A stretch of DNA of 64,000 nucleotides from Neisseria mucosa (GTDB lineage: Bacteria > Pseudomonadota > Gammaproteobacteria > Burkholderiales > Neisseriaceae). Made by a program: the position numbers and the translations under genes. The number at the start of each line of letters is the position of its first letter. Position 1 is the stretch's first letter. Positions 11,174 to 21,217 of the stretch are shown piece by piece. The notes under the pieces were generated by a model, which saw only the letters and a list, made by a program, of their open reading frames with translations, was not told the origin of the DNA and searched no databases. The stretch covers positions 2,108,001 through 2,172,000 of the forward strand of contig NZ_CP053939.1 in assembly GCF_013267835.1 (NCBI RefSeq). Direction: 5' to 3'.

Positions 11174-12304
11174 TTATTGCTTCGCCGCTTTCATATTGTC
11201 AATGAATTTGTCGAACAGATAGCCGACATCCTGCGGGCCGGGGCTGGCTTCCGGGTGGCCTTGGAAGCAGAACACGGGTTTGTCGGTCAGTTCGATGCCT
11301 TGCAAGGTGTTGTCAAACAAGGATTTGTGGGTAATGCGTGCGTTGGCGGGCAGGGTGTCTGCATCGACGGCGAAGCCGTGGTTTTGGCTGGTAATGACGA
11401 CTTTGCCGCTGTCCAAATCTTGTACCGGGTGGTTGGCGCCGTGGTGGCTGAAGCGCATTTTCAGGGTTTTCGCGCCAATGGCGAGGCTGATCAGCTGGTG
11501 TCCCAAGCAAATGCCGAAAATCGGTTTGCCGCTTTCCATCAGTTTTTGTACGGCTTTGATGGCGTAGTCGCAAGGCTCGGGGTCGCCGGGGCCGTTGGAC
11601 AGGAATACGCCGTCAGGATTGAGTGCCAAGACATCTTCCGCGCTGGTTTGAGCCGGAACGACGGTCAGGCGGCAGCCGCGTGAGGCAAGCATGCGCAGGA
11701 TGTTGGTTTTGACGCCGAAATCGTAGGCGACGACGTGGTAAGGCTGTTCGGCAGGGGTAACGAAACCTTTGCCCAATTCCCATTCGCCTTCGGTCCATTC
11801 GTAAGTTTCTGTGCAGGAAACTTCTTTGGCCAAGTCTTTGCCGACCATGCTGCCGAATGCGGCAATCAGTTCTTGTGCTTTTTCAACGGTGGCATCTGCA
11901 CCGGTCAAGATTGCACCGCCTTGCGAGCCTTTTTCGCGCAACAGGGTGGTCAGGCGGCGGGTGTCGATGTCGGCGATGGCGACGGTTTTGTTGCGTACCA
12001 AATAGTCGTGCAGGCTTTCGGAGGCGCGGAAGTTGCTGTGCAAGAGCGGTAGGTCGCGGATAATCAAGCCTGCGGCATAAACGCTGCGGCTTTCTTCGTC
12101 TTCGGCGTTGGTGCCGGTATTGCCGATGTGGGGGTAGGTGAGGGTAACGATTTGTTTGCAGTAGGAAGGGTCGGTCAGGATTTCTTGATAGCCGGTCATG
12201 GAAGTGTTGAACACGACTTCGCCGGAAGTCGAACCTTCGTAACCGATTGATGTGCCGTGAAATACGCTGCCGTCAGCGAGAACGAGAAGAGCCGGAGTGG
12301 TCAT
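11174..12304 (-). CDS. carA: Carbamoyl-phosphate synthase small (glutaminase) subunit
   Basis: 376 residues. It hydrolyses glutamine and channels ammonia to CarB. The N-terminal CPSase domain ([20 protein letters not shown]) is followed by a class I glutamine amidotransferase domain. Its nucleophile lies in [14 protein letters not shown] and the catalytic His/Glu pair in [13 protein letters not shown]. carB is 1.6 kb downstream on the same strand, so co-transcription would have to cross the SemiSWEET gene, the repeat block and the AT-rich gene. A consensus promoter and a terminator-like hairpin lie upstream. An AGGA ribosome-binding site precedes the ATG. Confidence 0.97.
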   Translation of the reverse strand: MTTPALLVLADGSVFHGTSIGYEGSTSGEVVFNTSMTGYQEILTDPSYCKQIVTLTYPHIGNTGTNAEDEESRSVYAAGLIIRDLPLLHSNFRASESLHDYLVRNKTVAIADIDTRRLTTLLREKGSQGGAILTGADATVEKAQELIAAFGSMVGKDLAKEVSCTETYEWTEGEWELGKGFVTPAEQPYHVVAYDFGVKTNILRMLASRGCRLTVVPAQTSAEDVLALNPDGVFLSNGPGDPEPCDYAIKAVQKLMESGKPIFGICLGHQLISLAIGAKTLKMRFSHHGANHPVQDLDSGKVVITSQNHGFAVDADTLPANARITHKSLFDNTLQGIELTDKPVFCFQGHPEASPGPQDVGYLFDKFIDNMKAAKQ

Positions 12305-12410
12305 GATGGAATCCTGTTTGCCTGATGATGGTCGGTTCGAAAAAAATGGGTCGGGCCGTCTGAAAAATAAAAATTGTTTACAAAAAAGACAGCCTTCGGA
12401 AATCTCGGCT

Positions 12411-12454
12411 AAAAAAAAACACGCTCCGCAGCTTTGATTTTGCTGTGTAACGTG
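12411..12454 (-). terminator. Terminator-like hairpin in the carA leader (possible attenuator)
   Basis: On the minus strand CACG (12454-12451) and an inner arm ACAGC pair with GCTGC and CGTG (12423-12420), immediately followed by nine T residues (12419-12411). It lies between a consensus promoter and the carA ATG, so transcripts to carA must read through it. That is the arrangement of a transcription attenuator. A smaller hairpin, GGCATAG/CTATGTC, lies just upstream in the leader. No leader peptide is obvious. Confidence 0.55.
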
Positions 12455-12493
12455 CTTTTTCAGACATAGCGGTCTATGCCGTAGAAGCAGTGT

Positions 12494-12522
12494 ATTTTAA
12501 GTCAAAGTAATAGGAATTTCAA
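12494..12522 (-). promoter_or_regulatory. Sigma-70 promoter of carA
   Basis: On the minus strand: -35 TTGAAA (12522-12517), a 17 bp spacer and -10 TAAAAT (12499-12494). The predicted start near 12487 gives a leader of roughly 180 nt before carA. Confidence 0.65.
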
Positions 12523-12787
12523 GCGTAGAGCAAATAATCGATAATTTAAAAAACGTTTTATCTTTACGGTACAGTCCCTTGCTTTTGGAATGCTTGATGA
12601 GTAAGGTTGAACTAAATATCCAGTCGGGCCGTCTGAAAACTGATCAGGCAGATTGTTTCATTTTTGTTGTGTTTGAAATGCAGGCATAGGGAAATTCAGC
12701 CGAATCAAACATGGAACAGGCTGTTTATGCTAAAATCGTAGCCTTATAAAAAATAAAAACAATGTCATTTCTAGCTGAGATTATCCG

Positions 12788-15700
12788 ATGAAAAAAGAAC
12801 ACATTATGCAAAACGCTCCATCAGGCCGCCATCGCCTTATTCATGCAAGCGTCGCTTCCGCTTTAGCGCTTATCAGCTTTTCCGTTCAGGCAAATACGCA
12901 GCAATTTGCCAAAATTCCGTTTTACCTGCAAAACGAAACCTCCATCAACGGCCAACCCAAAGTCAAACACAATATTATGTTTTTGATTGATGACTCGGGC
13001 AGTATGCAATGGAATGTGCAAGGTAAGGAAACATCGATATGGGCTGATAAAAGAATAACGATTACTAAGGAGGCTCTAAAATCGGTATTGAAAGAGTATG
13101 GCGAAAAACAACGATTCCAGTGGGGTTTGCAAACCCTGCATAACAATGGTCGTACTGATACTCCAGATGAGGAGGGCTTTACCGATGATTGGAAGGATGT
13201 TCAAAGGAGGGTAGATGGTATCGACCCCGGTCATGCTACGCCAATCACACGCCGCTACTATGAAGTAGTCAAAAACTTTGTGATGCCCAATATCAAATAC
13301 CGTTGTCAGAAGTCTTATGTGATTGTGATGTCGGACGGTGATGCCAATATGAGTTGTAGTAACCAGGTTCCAGGCGAAGATCCTCGCTTATCTCGTAATA
13401 CTAACTTCAACTATGATCGGGATTATTACTATTCAAACTATTACCATCGTATTGAACGTAGTGCAAATACATTTGCATACCAATATTTTGGGCCGTCTGA
13501 AGTAAAGACTATTGATGATGCATATGGGCCAGGTAAATTATTTGACGATAGGCATGGATTCAAAGGATATTTTGATTTTCCAATTTATCAATATGAGTCA
13601 TTCTTACCTGAGAACGAAAGAAAATTGTTATGTCAATCTAGCAAATATGCGCGTGAGTATAGTCCTTTTTATAAGAGAGATATATGGGTAGCTGCCGGCG
13701 AAATCATTGTTCCTTATTGGGATAGAAACTATAAAGATGAAAAACGCGGTCTGCGTTTCTTTAGCCGGACTTTGGCAGAAAAAGACATCAAAACAGCAAA
13801 AGACGGCTTAGATGATGCCGGTAAGAGCTGGGATGGTGATCCAAGCGATCCCAAAGGCGTAGATTACAGCAAACAATTGGTACAGACTTTTACTGTGGGC
13901 TTTGGTGAGGGGATCTCTGAGGTCGGACGAGAATATCTAGAAAAGGGTGCAAGCCGTCCAGACTGGTATTTTAATGCTGCGAAAAAAGAAGATTTGCTTG
14001 AAGCCTTTAAAACCATCGTCGATAATATTGAAAATGACAGCAAAATAACAAAATTTGAAGGGACATCTTCAACTGCGCCTGCAACGACCAGTACAGGTAT
14101 TCCCAATATGGCGGCAACGGTTCATTTGAATACCGGCTCTTGGAGCAGTCAATTGCGGTTTTATAAATTGAACCGTGATGGCACGCCTATCAATACGACA
14201 GAGTTTGTTCAGCCATCATTTAATAACCGCCTTACTTTAGTTAATGACGGCAGCAAGACCTATTTCATCGATAGAGTTGCAGACAATGAGGCTTCAAATG
14301 CCGATTTCGGCATTTCAGACGGCAGTGCAAAAGATAAGTTGGAATGGAAAAATGCATTGCTGAAATGGACTGGCCGAGCAGGTAGTGATGAAACCATCAA
14401 AGCGGATGCGGAGACAAAAGGTTATAGCCAGTCTTATCGAATTCGTCCGACAGATTCTGCTGATTCAAGTAAAGATGAGCGCAATTTAGGCGATATTTTA
14501 GACGGTTCGGTTGCTGCTGTTGGCGATAAGCGCGACAACCGTCAAGAGTTTTTGGTCGCCGCTGCCAATGACGGCATGGTACATATTTTCCGTAATGGTA
14601 CGCCTAGCAATCCTTATGACTTGAAACTCAGCTATATTCCGGCAGGCATGGAGCGTGAGGACGATCAAGGTCAAGCGACAACTTTGGGCAAGGTTCTGAA
14701 GGATGTCGCTCGCGATGGCTACGGCTCCAGCACGCCGCACCGCTATATGGTCAATGGTGGTTTTGTTCTCCGCCAAACGCCTGATAAGCAAACCTTTATG
14801 TTTGGTGCGATGGGTCAGGGTGGACGCGGTGCGTATGCGTTGAATATCGGTGCAGTGGCAAACAGTGACCGTAGTGGTTGGAATACGACTGTACCTTTGT
14901 TTGAAACAGAAAAAGGCTCTGGCAATAAGCTGGGTTACACCATTGGTTCGACACAAATCGGCCGTGTTTCCATTAAACGCAATGCTACCCCGGTTAATCT
15001 GGAATCTGACGTGCGTTATGCAGGCTTCTTGGCCAGCGGCTATCGTACTGAAGATGTGAACAGTGCCGATAATGAAACGGCTTTATATGTCTATGATATG
15101 ACAGGTAAAGAGGCTGGGACGAAAGGTACGGGAAGCAATGTTTCTGATGCCGGTAAGCTCTTGGTTAAAATTCCTGCGCCGAATGGCAAAGGCGGCCTCT
15201 CTACCCCTACTTTGGTAGATACCGATTTTGACGGTGTTGTCGATATTGCCTATGCCGGCGACCGTTACGGCAATATGTTCCGCTTCGACTTGAGAGGTGA
15301 GACGCCGTCTGAATGGTCTGCGCAGATGATTTTCCAAGGTTCGGGTAATCAACCGATTACGTCTGCGCCTGCGGTATCGCGCCGCAGTAAAGATAAGTAT
15401 GTCGTCATTTTTGGTACGGGTAGCGAGATTTATCATAGCGAGCTGGATGTAGCGACACAGAACAATGCGGTTTACGGCATCTATGATGATACGTCCAAAG
15501 AAGCTGTCTTGGCTAAAAGCGATGAGCTGACCAGCCAAACTGTTCAAGCGGATGGTGAATATATTTCTGTTACCAACAATAAGGTCAGCGAAGATCAAAA
15601 AGGTTGGAAGCTGGCGTTGGGTTCGGGTGAGCGGGTAACTGTCAAACCGACGATGATTTTGCGTACAGCGGTGGTAACTATTCGCAAATACAAGCAGGAA

Positions 15701-16159
15701 GTCATACATACAAATTCTTCCAGTGCTGATGTTTGTTTGCCTGACAGTACGTCCACACAAACGACTGCAAAAACGGTTATTCTGGGCGTCAATGCTGAAA
15801 ACGGCGGCCGTTTGGGTTTGCGTGATGCGCGTATTTCCGATAAAAACCGCCAATTCATCAAACGTGAAAACAACGGCCAAGTCTATTACGCCAGCGGTAT
15901 GGTGTTTGACGGTGTGGTCAACTTTACTTATCTGAATGGCTCTAAGGCCGATGATTCTCCGGTAACCGCCGATGGCGATAGCGGCGGCACGGGTACGGAT
16001 AAAGAGTTGAACGCTACGCCGAGCGTGCCAAACAATAAATGTTTTGCAACCCAAGCCGAGCGCAGTCTGTTGACCAACTCTGATAAGATGCACAGTCTGA
16101 AAGTAGAAGGCCGGAAATGCGGACTCAAACGCATCAGCTGGCGTGAATTGTTCTTTTAA
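12788..16159 (+). CDS. pilC: Type IV pilus tip-associated adhesin PilC (PilY1 family)
   Basis: 1123 residues. PilC/PilY1 proteins act at the pilus tip or outer membrane in adhesion, DNA uptake and control of retraction. A signal peptide ends around SVQA-N (residue 36); translation may instead start at the second Met (MQNAPS). A von Willebrand A-like region begins with LIDDSGSM. The C-terminal beta-propeller carries the calcium loop DTDFDGVVD (residues 811-819), matching the PilY1 DxDxDxxxD site. The C-terminus (SWRELFF) is typical of neisserial PilC. Unlike pilC1/pilC2 of pathogens, the signal-peptide region has no poly-G tract, so slipped-strand on/off switching is not expected. It is the only pilC in the window, alone in its transcription unit, and ends in a DUS-pair terminator. 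Confidence 0.93.
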   Translation: MKKEHIMQNAPSGRHRLIHASVASALALISFSVQANTQQFAKIPFYLQNETSINGQPKVKHNIMFLIDDSGSMQWNVQGKETSIWADKRITITKEALKSVLKEYGEKQRFQWGLQTLHNNGRTDTPDEEGFTDDWKDVQRRVDGIDPGHATPITRRYYEVVKNFVMPNIKYRCQKSYVIVMSDGDANMSCSNQVPGEDPRLSRNTNFNYDRDYYYSNYYHRIERSANTFAYQYFGPSEVKTIDDAYGPGKLFDDRHGFKGYFDFPIYQYESFLPENERKLLCQSSKYAREYSPFYKRDIWVAAGEIIVPYWDRNYKDEKRGLRFFSRTLAEKDIKTAKDGLDDAGKSWDGDPSDPKGVDYSKQLVQTFTVGFGEGISEVGREYLEKGASRPDWYFNAAKKEDLLEAFKTIVDNIENDSKITKFEGTSSTAPATTSTGIPNMAATVHLNTGSWSSQLRFYKLNRDGTPINTTEFVQPSFNNRLTLVNDGSKTYFIDRVADNEASNADFGISDGSAKDKLEWKNALLKWTGRAGSDETIKADAETKGYSQSYRIRPTDSADSSKDERNLGDILDGSVAAVGDKRDNRQEFLVAAANDGMVHIFRNGTPSNPYDLKLSYIPAGMEREDDQGQATTLGKVLKDVARDGYGSSTPHRYMVNGGFVLRQTPDKQTFMFGAMGQGGRGAYALNIGAVANSDRSGWNTTVPLFETEKGSGNKLGYTIGSTQIGRVSIKRNATPVNLESDVRYAGFLASGYRTEDVNSADNETALYVYDMTGKEAGTKGTGSNVSDAGKLLVKIPAPNGKGGLSTPTLVDTDFDGVVDIAYAGDRYGNMFRFDLRGETPSEWSAQMIFQGSGNQPITSAPAVSRRSKDKYVVIFGTGSEIYHSELDVATQNNAVYGIYDDTSKEAVLAKSDELTSQTVQADGEYISVTNNKVSEDQKGWKLALGSGERVTVKPTMILRTAVVTIRKYKQEVIHTNSSSADVCLPDSTSTQTTAKTVILGVNAENGGRLGLRDARISDKNRQFIKRENNGQVYYASGMVFDGVVNFTYLNGSKADDSPVTADGDSGGTGTDKELNATPSVPNNKCFATQAERSLLTNSDKMHSLKVEGRKCGLKRISWRELFF

Positions 16160-16179
16160 TCGGTAAGGCTTGAGTATTG

Positions 16180-16210
16180 AGGCCGTCTGAATGTTTCAGA
16201 CGGCCTTTTT
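16180..16210 (+). terminator. Inverted-DUS terminator of pilC
   Basis: AGGCCGTCTGAA (16180-16191) and TTCAGACGGCCT (16195-16206) with a 3 nt loop, followed by TTTT. It is 20 bp past the pilC stop. Confidence 0.8.
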
Positions 16211-16434
16211 GTTGAGTGATAATAATTGAGAGATGTTGGATTAAGAAAAATAGAAAACCTTGTTTGTGGGTAAAACGGTTTGATTAAATTAAAAGCCTGG
16301 ATAAGCCCAAACGGTAGGTTTTAGTCGTTTCTTTTTTCTGTTTTCTATTATTGAAATGAGAAGTTAAAAGGCAGTCTGAAAAGATATTTTCAGACGGCCT
16401 TTGATTTAAAAAGAGTGAGTCAAAGAGCGTATTG

Positions 16435-17169
16435 TTAGATGCTGTTTTTAATGATTTTCCGCAGGGTGGACAGTTGTCGGCGGCTGACGGGCAACGGGGT
16501 CGGAATATCGAGAATTTTTGCGCCCCATGTGGATGCGTATTCGTCGTTTTCGTCATCGTCCAGTCGAATCAAGCTGTCGAGGGTGTGGCGGAAGACGAGG
16601 GCGTTGCGGTGGATGCGGATGACTTTGTCGCCAAGCAACTCTTCCCAGTAAACCAATGTTTTCGGTAATTCGTAGCTTTGGCCGTCGCCGGTAAACAGAT
16701 AGACGGTTTTGTGTTCCGCCATCAGGTAACGTGCCTGTTGCCAGGGGATTTCAACCATGCGCTCGCGGTTGTACACTTTGAAATGGGTGAAGCTGTCTGC
16801 TTTTTCGCGGTTTTTCTCGATGATGCGGTCAAGCGCGGTTTGCAGGCGGGTCATTTTGATCGGTTTGAGCAGATAGTCTGCGGCAGCCAGCTCGAACGCG
16901 CGCAGAGCGTGTTCTTCGTAGGCTGTGGTGAAGACAATTTCCGGCTGGCGTTTGGCGGTACGCTTGATGCGTTCGACAAACTCGAGACCGTCGATTTCCG
17001 GCATGCCGATGTCGGCAAAGACAATGTCGACTTCGTGGACGCTCAGCCACTCCAATGCTGGCATGGCATGGTGAAAGACGTTGAGCAGTACGACATTGCA
17101 TTCTTCCAATAATACACGCAAGCGTTCTGCTGCTAATACTTCGTCTTCTACAATAATGGCACTTGGCAT
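16435..17169 (-). CDS. AlgR/LytTR-type response regulator
   Basis: 244 residues, starting at the ATG at 17169 (MPSAIIVEDE); the longer open frame upstream has no conserved sequence. The receiver domain has acidic Glu8/Asp9, phospho-acceptor Asp53 (FADIGMPEIDG), the FTTAY switch region near 80-84 and Lys102 (LLKPI). A LytTR DNA-binding domain occupies about 135-244 (RYLMAEHKTVYLF, IRIHRNALV). In Pseudomonas, AlgR of this class controls alginate and type IV pilus genes; here the targets are unknown. No histidine kinase gene is adjacent, so it is an orphan regulator. The upstream 240 bp is AT-rich and carries no DUS. Confidence 0.88.
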   Translation of the reverse strand: MPSAIIVEDEVLAAERLRVLLEECNVVLLNVFHHAMPALEWLSVHEVDIVFADIGMPEIDGLEFVERIKRTAKRQPEIVFTTAYEEHALRAFELAAADYLLKPIKMTRLQTALDRIIEKNREKADSFTHFKVYNRERMVEIPWQQARYLMAEHKTVYLFTGDGQSYELPKTLVYWEELLGDKVIRIHRNALVFRHTLDSLIRLDDDENDEYASTWGAKILDIPTPLPVSRRQLSTLRKIIKNSI

Positions 17170-17408
17170 AGCGGTATTTCTTTTTGTTGTATCGTGGGAG
17201 ATCTGCCGCGCTTTGTCATCCTCAATAACGCGCCAGCCGTATGTTGTTGCAATCTTGAAATTATCACTTCGCAACAATTTTAGGAAATTTTTAAAATATA
17301 CATGATTTTTCGCTTCTTGGGCGTGATTTGGAATGAATCTGAAGATTACTTACATAATTTTATGAAATATTGTAATACCTAGAGTAATTTTGTTGTAATC
17401 GTGCTAAT

Positions 17409-18296
17409 TCATTTCGTGATAATGGACGATTTTGGGATTTTGTCCATTTGCCAGTGCGCCACCGCCCAATCGAGTAATTCTTGCGGCCGGTTTACGGCGG
17501 GTGCATCGGGTAGGTTGAGGTAGGTCAGGACTTGGCGGAGGAGTTGTTCTTTTTGATTCAAATCCAAAGCCGGGGCAAGGGTTTGTTTCGACCACTTTTG
17601 CCCTTGGTTGTTGGTCAATAGCGGCAGGTGGGCGTAGGACGGTGTGGGAGCGCCGAGGCATTGTTGCAGATAGATTTGGCGCGGCGTGGAAACGAGCAAA
17701 TCTTGGCCGCGGACAATATGCGTTATGCCTTGATCGGCATCGTCGGCAACCACGGCAAGCTGATAGGCCCAATAGCCGTCGGCACGAAGCAGGACGAAAT
17801 CGCCGATGTCGTGTGCCAGATTTTGTGCGTATTGTCCGACAATGCCGTCTGAAAAACCGATCACGCGATTGGGGACTTGAATGCGCCATGCCGGCATTTT
17901 GTTTTGCGTGTTAGGTCTTTGCTGTGGATTGCGGCAACGGCCGTTATACACAAATCCGTCTGCGCCCTGAGTTGCCGCTGCCTGCCAGTCTTTGCGGCTG
18001 CAATAGCAGGGATACACCAGCCCGGCTGCTTGGAGGCGGTCGAGTGTGTCTTGATACAGGTCGTAACGGCGGCTTTGATAGGCGACTTCGCCGTTCCACT
18101 CAAAACCGAAAGCCTCAAGCGTGCGCAAAATGTCGGCAGCGGCGCCGGGCATTTCACGCGGGGGGTCAAGGTCTTCAATGCGAACCAGCCATTTGCCCTG
18201 ATGGGCGCGCGCGTCGGCATAGGAGGCGACGGCGGTCAGCAGGGAGCCGATATGAAGCAGGCCGGTAGGGCTGGGGGCGAAACGTCCTATATACAT
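17409..18296 (-). CDS. gluQ: Glutamyl-Q tRNA(Asp) synthetase
   Basis: 295 residues, a truncated GluRS paralogue that attaches glutamate to the queuosine base of tRNA(Asp). The catalytic core is recognisable from [16 protein letters not shown] (HIGH-like signature) near the start and KWSKQT (KMSKS-like). The zinc site is C-Y-C...Y-x3-C (PCYCSRKDW with YNGRCR). The C-terminal anticodon-binding domain of true GluRS is absent, as expected. It lies between the AlgR-type regulator and tal, both on the same strand. Confidence 0.95.
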   Translation of the reverse strand: MYIGRFAPSPTGLLHIGSLLTAVASYADARAHQGKWLVRIEDLDPPREMPGAAADILRTLEAFGFEWNGEVAYQSRRYDLYQDTLDRLQAAGLVYPCYCSRKDWQAAATQGADGFVYNGRCRNPQQRPNTQNKMPAWRIQVPNRVIGFSDGIVGQYAQNLAHDIGDFVLLRADGYWAYQLAVVADDADQGITHIVRGQDLLVSTPRQIYLQQCLGAPTPSYAHLPLLTNNQGQKWSKQTLAPALDLNQKEQLLRQVLTYLNLPDAPAVNRPQELLDWAVAHWQMDKIPKSSIITK

Positions 18297-18355
18297 GGCA
18301 GGGTGTTTGTGTAGGGCAGGGTAAGTATGCCTGCGCGGTATTCAAATCGTGATAG

Positions 18356-18378
18356 AAAAGGGCGTGCCGTACACGCCC
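18356..18378 (-). terminator. Intrinsic terminator of tal
   Basis: On the minus strand GGGCGTG (18378-18372), a 5 nt loop, CACGCCC (18366-18360), then TTTTC. A second, looser DUS-core inverted pair (18391-18399 with 18431-18439) lies just upstream. It separates tal from gluQ. Confidence 0.65.
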
Positions 18379-18449
18379 GAATTTGGGTTTCAGACGGCCT
18401 AGACTTTTCAAAATGATTTAAGTTTCAATCGGCCGTCTGTTTAATCCGT

Positions 18450-19505
18450 TTAAGCCAAGGGAGCCAGCAGTTTGGCAAAAGCGTCTTCAAATTGTTTCAA
18501 ACCGTCTTCCTGCAAACGAGTTGCCAAAGTTTCGACATCAATGCCGAGTTTCGCGGTTTCGGCAAGCTGCGCTTGGGCTTCGTCCACACCTTCGGTCAAC
18601 GTGGCTTGGGCGGTGCCGTGATCGATAAAGGCTTTGAGTGTCGCATCGGGAACGGTGTTGACGGTATGGGCGCCAATCAGGCTGTCAACGTACAACGTGT
18701 CAGGATAGGCAGGGTTTTTCACGCCTGTGGATGCCCACAAAAGTTGTACGCGGTTGGCACCTTTTTCGGCAAGTGCGGCAAATTCGCTGCTGCCGAAGTA
18801 TTGCGCCCAATCTTGATAGGCGGCTTTGGCCAGCGCGATGGCGATTTTGCCTTTGAGGTGGTCGGGCAGGGTGGCGTCCAACGCGGCATCGACACGGGAA
18901 ATAAAGAAGCTGGCGACAACGTGGATATGGGAAACATCATGTCCCGCTTCCAAACGTTTGGCAATGCCGCGCGCGTAGGCCGCATAGGCTTTGAGGGTTT
19001 GGGCACGGGAGAAAAGCAGGGTCAGGTTGACGCTGATGCCGTCTGAAACGAGGGTTTCAAGCGCTTCGATGCCTTCGTCGGTTGCCGGTACTTTAATCAT
19101 GGCATTTTTACGGCCGATGGCGGCATGCAGGCGACGCGCTTCTTCAACCGTGCCTTGTGCGTCTTTGGATAATTCGGGCGAAACTTCGAGGCTGACGAAG
19201 CCGGTTTTGCCGCCGGTGGATTCGTGTTCGGTAAGGCACACGTCGCAAGCGGCTTGTACGTCGGCAACCGCCATGGTTTCGTAGCGTTGTTTCGGGGTCA
19301 GGTCTTGCTGTTTGAGCGCGGCTACTTCGTCGGCGTACAGGGCATCGCCTGCAAAGGCTTTTTGGAAAATGGCAGGATTGGAAGTTACGCCGCACACGCC
19401 CTGTTTGAGCATTTCGGCCAATTCGCCGCTTTGTACCAGCGAACGGGAGAGGTTGTCCAACCAGATTTGTTGTCCTAATGCTTTAACGTCCGATAAAATA
19501 GTCAT
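18450..19505 (-). CDS. tal: Transaldolase
   Basis: 351 residues. It transfers a dihydroxyacetone unit between sugar phosphates in the non-oxidative pentose phosphate pathway. The motif [12 protein letters not shown] near residue 40 and the Schiff-base lysine region [12 protein letters not shown] mark the family; the length fits the longer class found in Neisseria. It is followed by a hairpin terminator and divergent from kdsD. An ATGCCGTCTGAA-type DUS occurs inside the gene near 19038. Confidence 0.95.
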   Translation of the reverse strand: MTILSDVKALGQQIWLDNLSRSLVQSGELAEMLKQGVCGVTSNPAIFQKAFAGDALYADEVAALKQQDLTPKQRYETMAVADVQAACDVCLTEHESTGGKTGFVSLEVSPELSKDAQGTVEEARRLHAAIGRKNAMIKVPATDEGIEALETLVSDGISVNLTLLFSRAQTLKAYAAYARGIAKRLEAGHDVSHIHVVASFFISRVDAALDATLPDHLKGKIAIALAKAAYQDWAQYFGSSEFAALAEKGANRVQLLWASTGVKNPAYPDTLYVDSLIGAHTVNTVPDATLKAFIDHGTAQATLTEGVDEAQAQLAETAKLGIDVETLATRLQEDGLKQFEDAFAKLLAPLA

Positions 19506-19639
19506 CTCTGATTCCTTTTACATAATAGGTTTGTTTGTGAAGTGGCGGTAATGCTACGCCGATTCGATGAATTTGAACAGTTTACAGCCGATTAATTTGG
19601 GCAAAACAAACCTAAATTCAAGCATGAAAGGCGGCTTTG

Positions 19640-20614
19640 ATGGCGGAAAACACACTTTATCTCGACTGGGCGCGCGATGTATTGGATACGGAAGCCGAAG
19701 GTTTGCGTGAAATTGCGGCGGCTTTGGACCATGATTTTGTCCGTGCGGCGGAAGCGTTGTTGCACTGCAAGGGCAGGGTGGTCATTACCGGCATGGGCAA
19801 GTCCGGACACATTGGCCGTAAAATGGCGGCGACCATGGCTTCTACCGGCACGCCTGCGTTTTTCGTCCATCCAGCCGAAGCGGCGCACGGCGATTTGGGC
19901 ATGATTGTGGACCACGATGTCGTGATTGCCATTTCCAATTCCGGTGAAAGCGATGAAATTGCGGCGATTATTCCGGCGTTGAAACGCAAAAACATCACGC
20001 TTATTTGTATCACTGCCCATCCGACTTCCACCATGGCGCGCCATGCTGATATCCATATTACCGCGGCGGTTTCCAAAGAAGCCTGCCCGCTCGGCCTTGC
20101 GCCGACTTCCAGCACGACCGCCGTGATGGCATTGGGCGATGCGCTGGCGGTTGTATTGTTGCGTGCACGCGCGTTCACGCCCGACGATTTTGCTTTAAGC
20201 CATCCGGCCGGCAGCTTGGGCAAACGCCTGCTGTTGCGCGTGGCGGATATTATGCACAAAGACGAAGCCCTGCCTGCCGTTTTGTTGGGCACGCCGTTGA
20301 AAGAGGCCATTGTCCGCATGAGTGAAAAAGGTTTGGGCATGTTGGCGGTAACCGATGCCGAAGGCCGTCTGAAAGGCGTATTTACCGATGGCGACTTGCG
20401 CCGTCTGTTTCAAGAACGCGACAGCTTTGCCGGTTTGAAAGTGGACGACATCATGCACGCTTCGCCGAAAACCATCTCCGCCGATCGCCTCGCCACAGAA
20501 GCCTTGAAAGCCATGCAAAGCGGCCATGTGAACGGTTTGCTGGTGGTCGAAGAAAACGGCGTACTGATTGGCGCGCTGAACATGCACGATTTATTGATGG
20601 CACGAATTGTCTGA
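19640..20614 (+). CDS. kdsD: D-arabinose 5-phosphate isomerase
   Basis: 324 residues from ATG 19640 (MAENTLYLDW); an in-frame TTG three bases earlier is not needed. It converts ribulose 5-phosphate to arabinose 5-phosphate, the first step towards Kdo. An N-terminal SIS domain (VITGMGKSGHIGRKMAATMA, ISNSGESDEI) is followed by two CBS domains (from about residue 205). First of five genes for Kdo synthesis and lipopolysaccharide transport on the plus strand. An internal DUS lies near 20361. Confidence 0.96.
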   Translation: MAENTLYLDWARDVLDTEAEGLREIAAALDHDFVRAAEALLHCKGRVVITGMGKSGHIGRKMAATMASTGTPAFFVHPAEAAHGDLGMIVDHDVVIAISNSGESDEIAAIIPALKRKNITLICITAHPTSTMARHADIHITAAVSKEACPLGLAPTSSTTAVMALGDALAVVLLRARAFTPDDFALSHPAGSLGKRLLLRVADIMHKDEALPAVLLGTPLKEAIVRMSEKGLGMLAVTDAEGRLKGVFTDGDLRRLFQERDSFAGLKVDDIMHASPKTISADRLATEALKAMQSGHVNGLLVVEENGVLIGALNMHDLLMARIV

Positions 20615-20680
20615 ATCGACGGCAAAAACGTTTTCAGGCGGCCTTATGCTAGAATAGGCCGTCTGAAATAAGGAAACCTT

Positions 20681-21217
20681 ATGCAAAACCTCTCTTCCGA
20701 CCTGCAACAACGCGCTTTAGGCATCAAACTGCTGATACTGGATGTGGACGGCGTTTTGACCGACGGCCGCATTTTTATCCGCGACAACGGCGAAGAAATC
20801 AAATCGTTCCACACTTTGGACGGACACGGTTTGAAAATGCTTCAGGCCAGCGGCGTGCAAACGGCGATTATTACCGGCCGCGATGCGCCTTCCGTCGGTA
20901 TCCGCGTGAAGCAGCTCGGTATCAACTATTACTTCAAAGGCATTCACGACAAACGTGCCGCCTACGCCCAATTACGCGAACAGGCCGGTGTGGAGGAGCA
21001 TGAGTGCGCCTTTGTCGGCGACGATGTTGTCGATTTGCCCGTGATGGTGCGTTGCGGATTGGCGGTCGCCGTCCCCGAAGCGCATTGGTTTACTTTGCAA
21101 TACGCCCATTATGTAACCCGACGTTCCGGCGGCGCAGGCGCGGTGCGTGAAGTGTGCGATTTGATTATGCAGGCGCAAGGTACGCTTGAACCTGCTTTGA
21201 AAGAGTATGTACGATGA
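20681..21217 (+). CDS. kdsC: 3-deoxy-D-manno-octulosonate 8-phosphate phosphatase
   Basis: 178 residues, a HAD-family phosphatase without a cap domain that releases Kdo from Kdo-8-phosphate. The nucleophile motif LLILDVDGVLTDGRIFI is at residues 16-32; motif II is in TAIITGRDA and the metal-binding motif in CAFVGDDVVDLPVM. A TAGAAT -10-like box with a DUS lies just upstream. The stop overlaps the lptC start (ATGA). Confidence 0.96.
   Translation: MQNLSSDLQQRALGIKLLILDVDGVLTDGRIFIRDNGEEIKSFHTLDGHGLKMLQASGVQTAIITGRDAPSVGIRVKQLGINYYFKGIHDKRAAYAQLREQAGVEEHECAFVGDDVVDLPVMVRCGLAVAVPEAHWFTLQYAHYVTRRSGGAGAVREVCDLIMQAQGTLEPALKEYVR

Larger units (their letters stand above)
12305..12787. other. Divergent carA-pilC intergenic region
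   Basis: 483 bp carrying the carA promoter and leader hairpin on the minus strand and the pilC promoter region on the plus strand. For pilC, TGCTAAAAT at 12728-12736 is an extended -10 candidate about 52 bp before the first ATG, with no good -35. Two lone DUS occur, near 12355 and 12629. No open frame of interest is seen. Confidence 0.5.

Noticed and set aside
15083..16093. 336-codon open frame on the minus strand
   Set aside because: Antisense to the C-terminal propeller of pilC, with improbable composition (Ile/Arg/Thr-rich).
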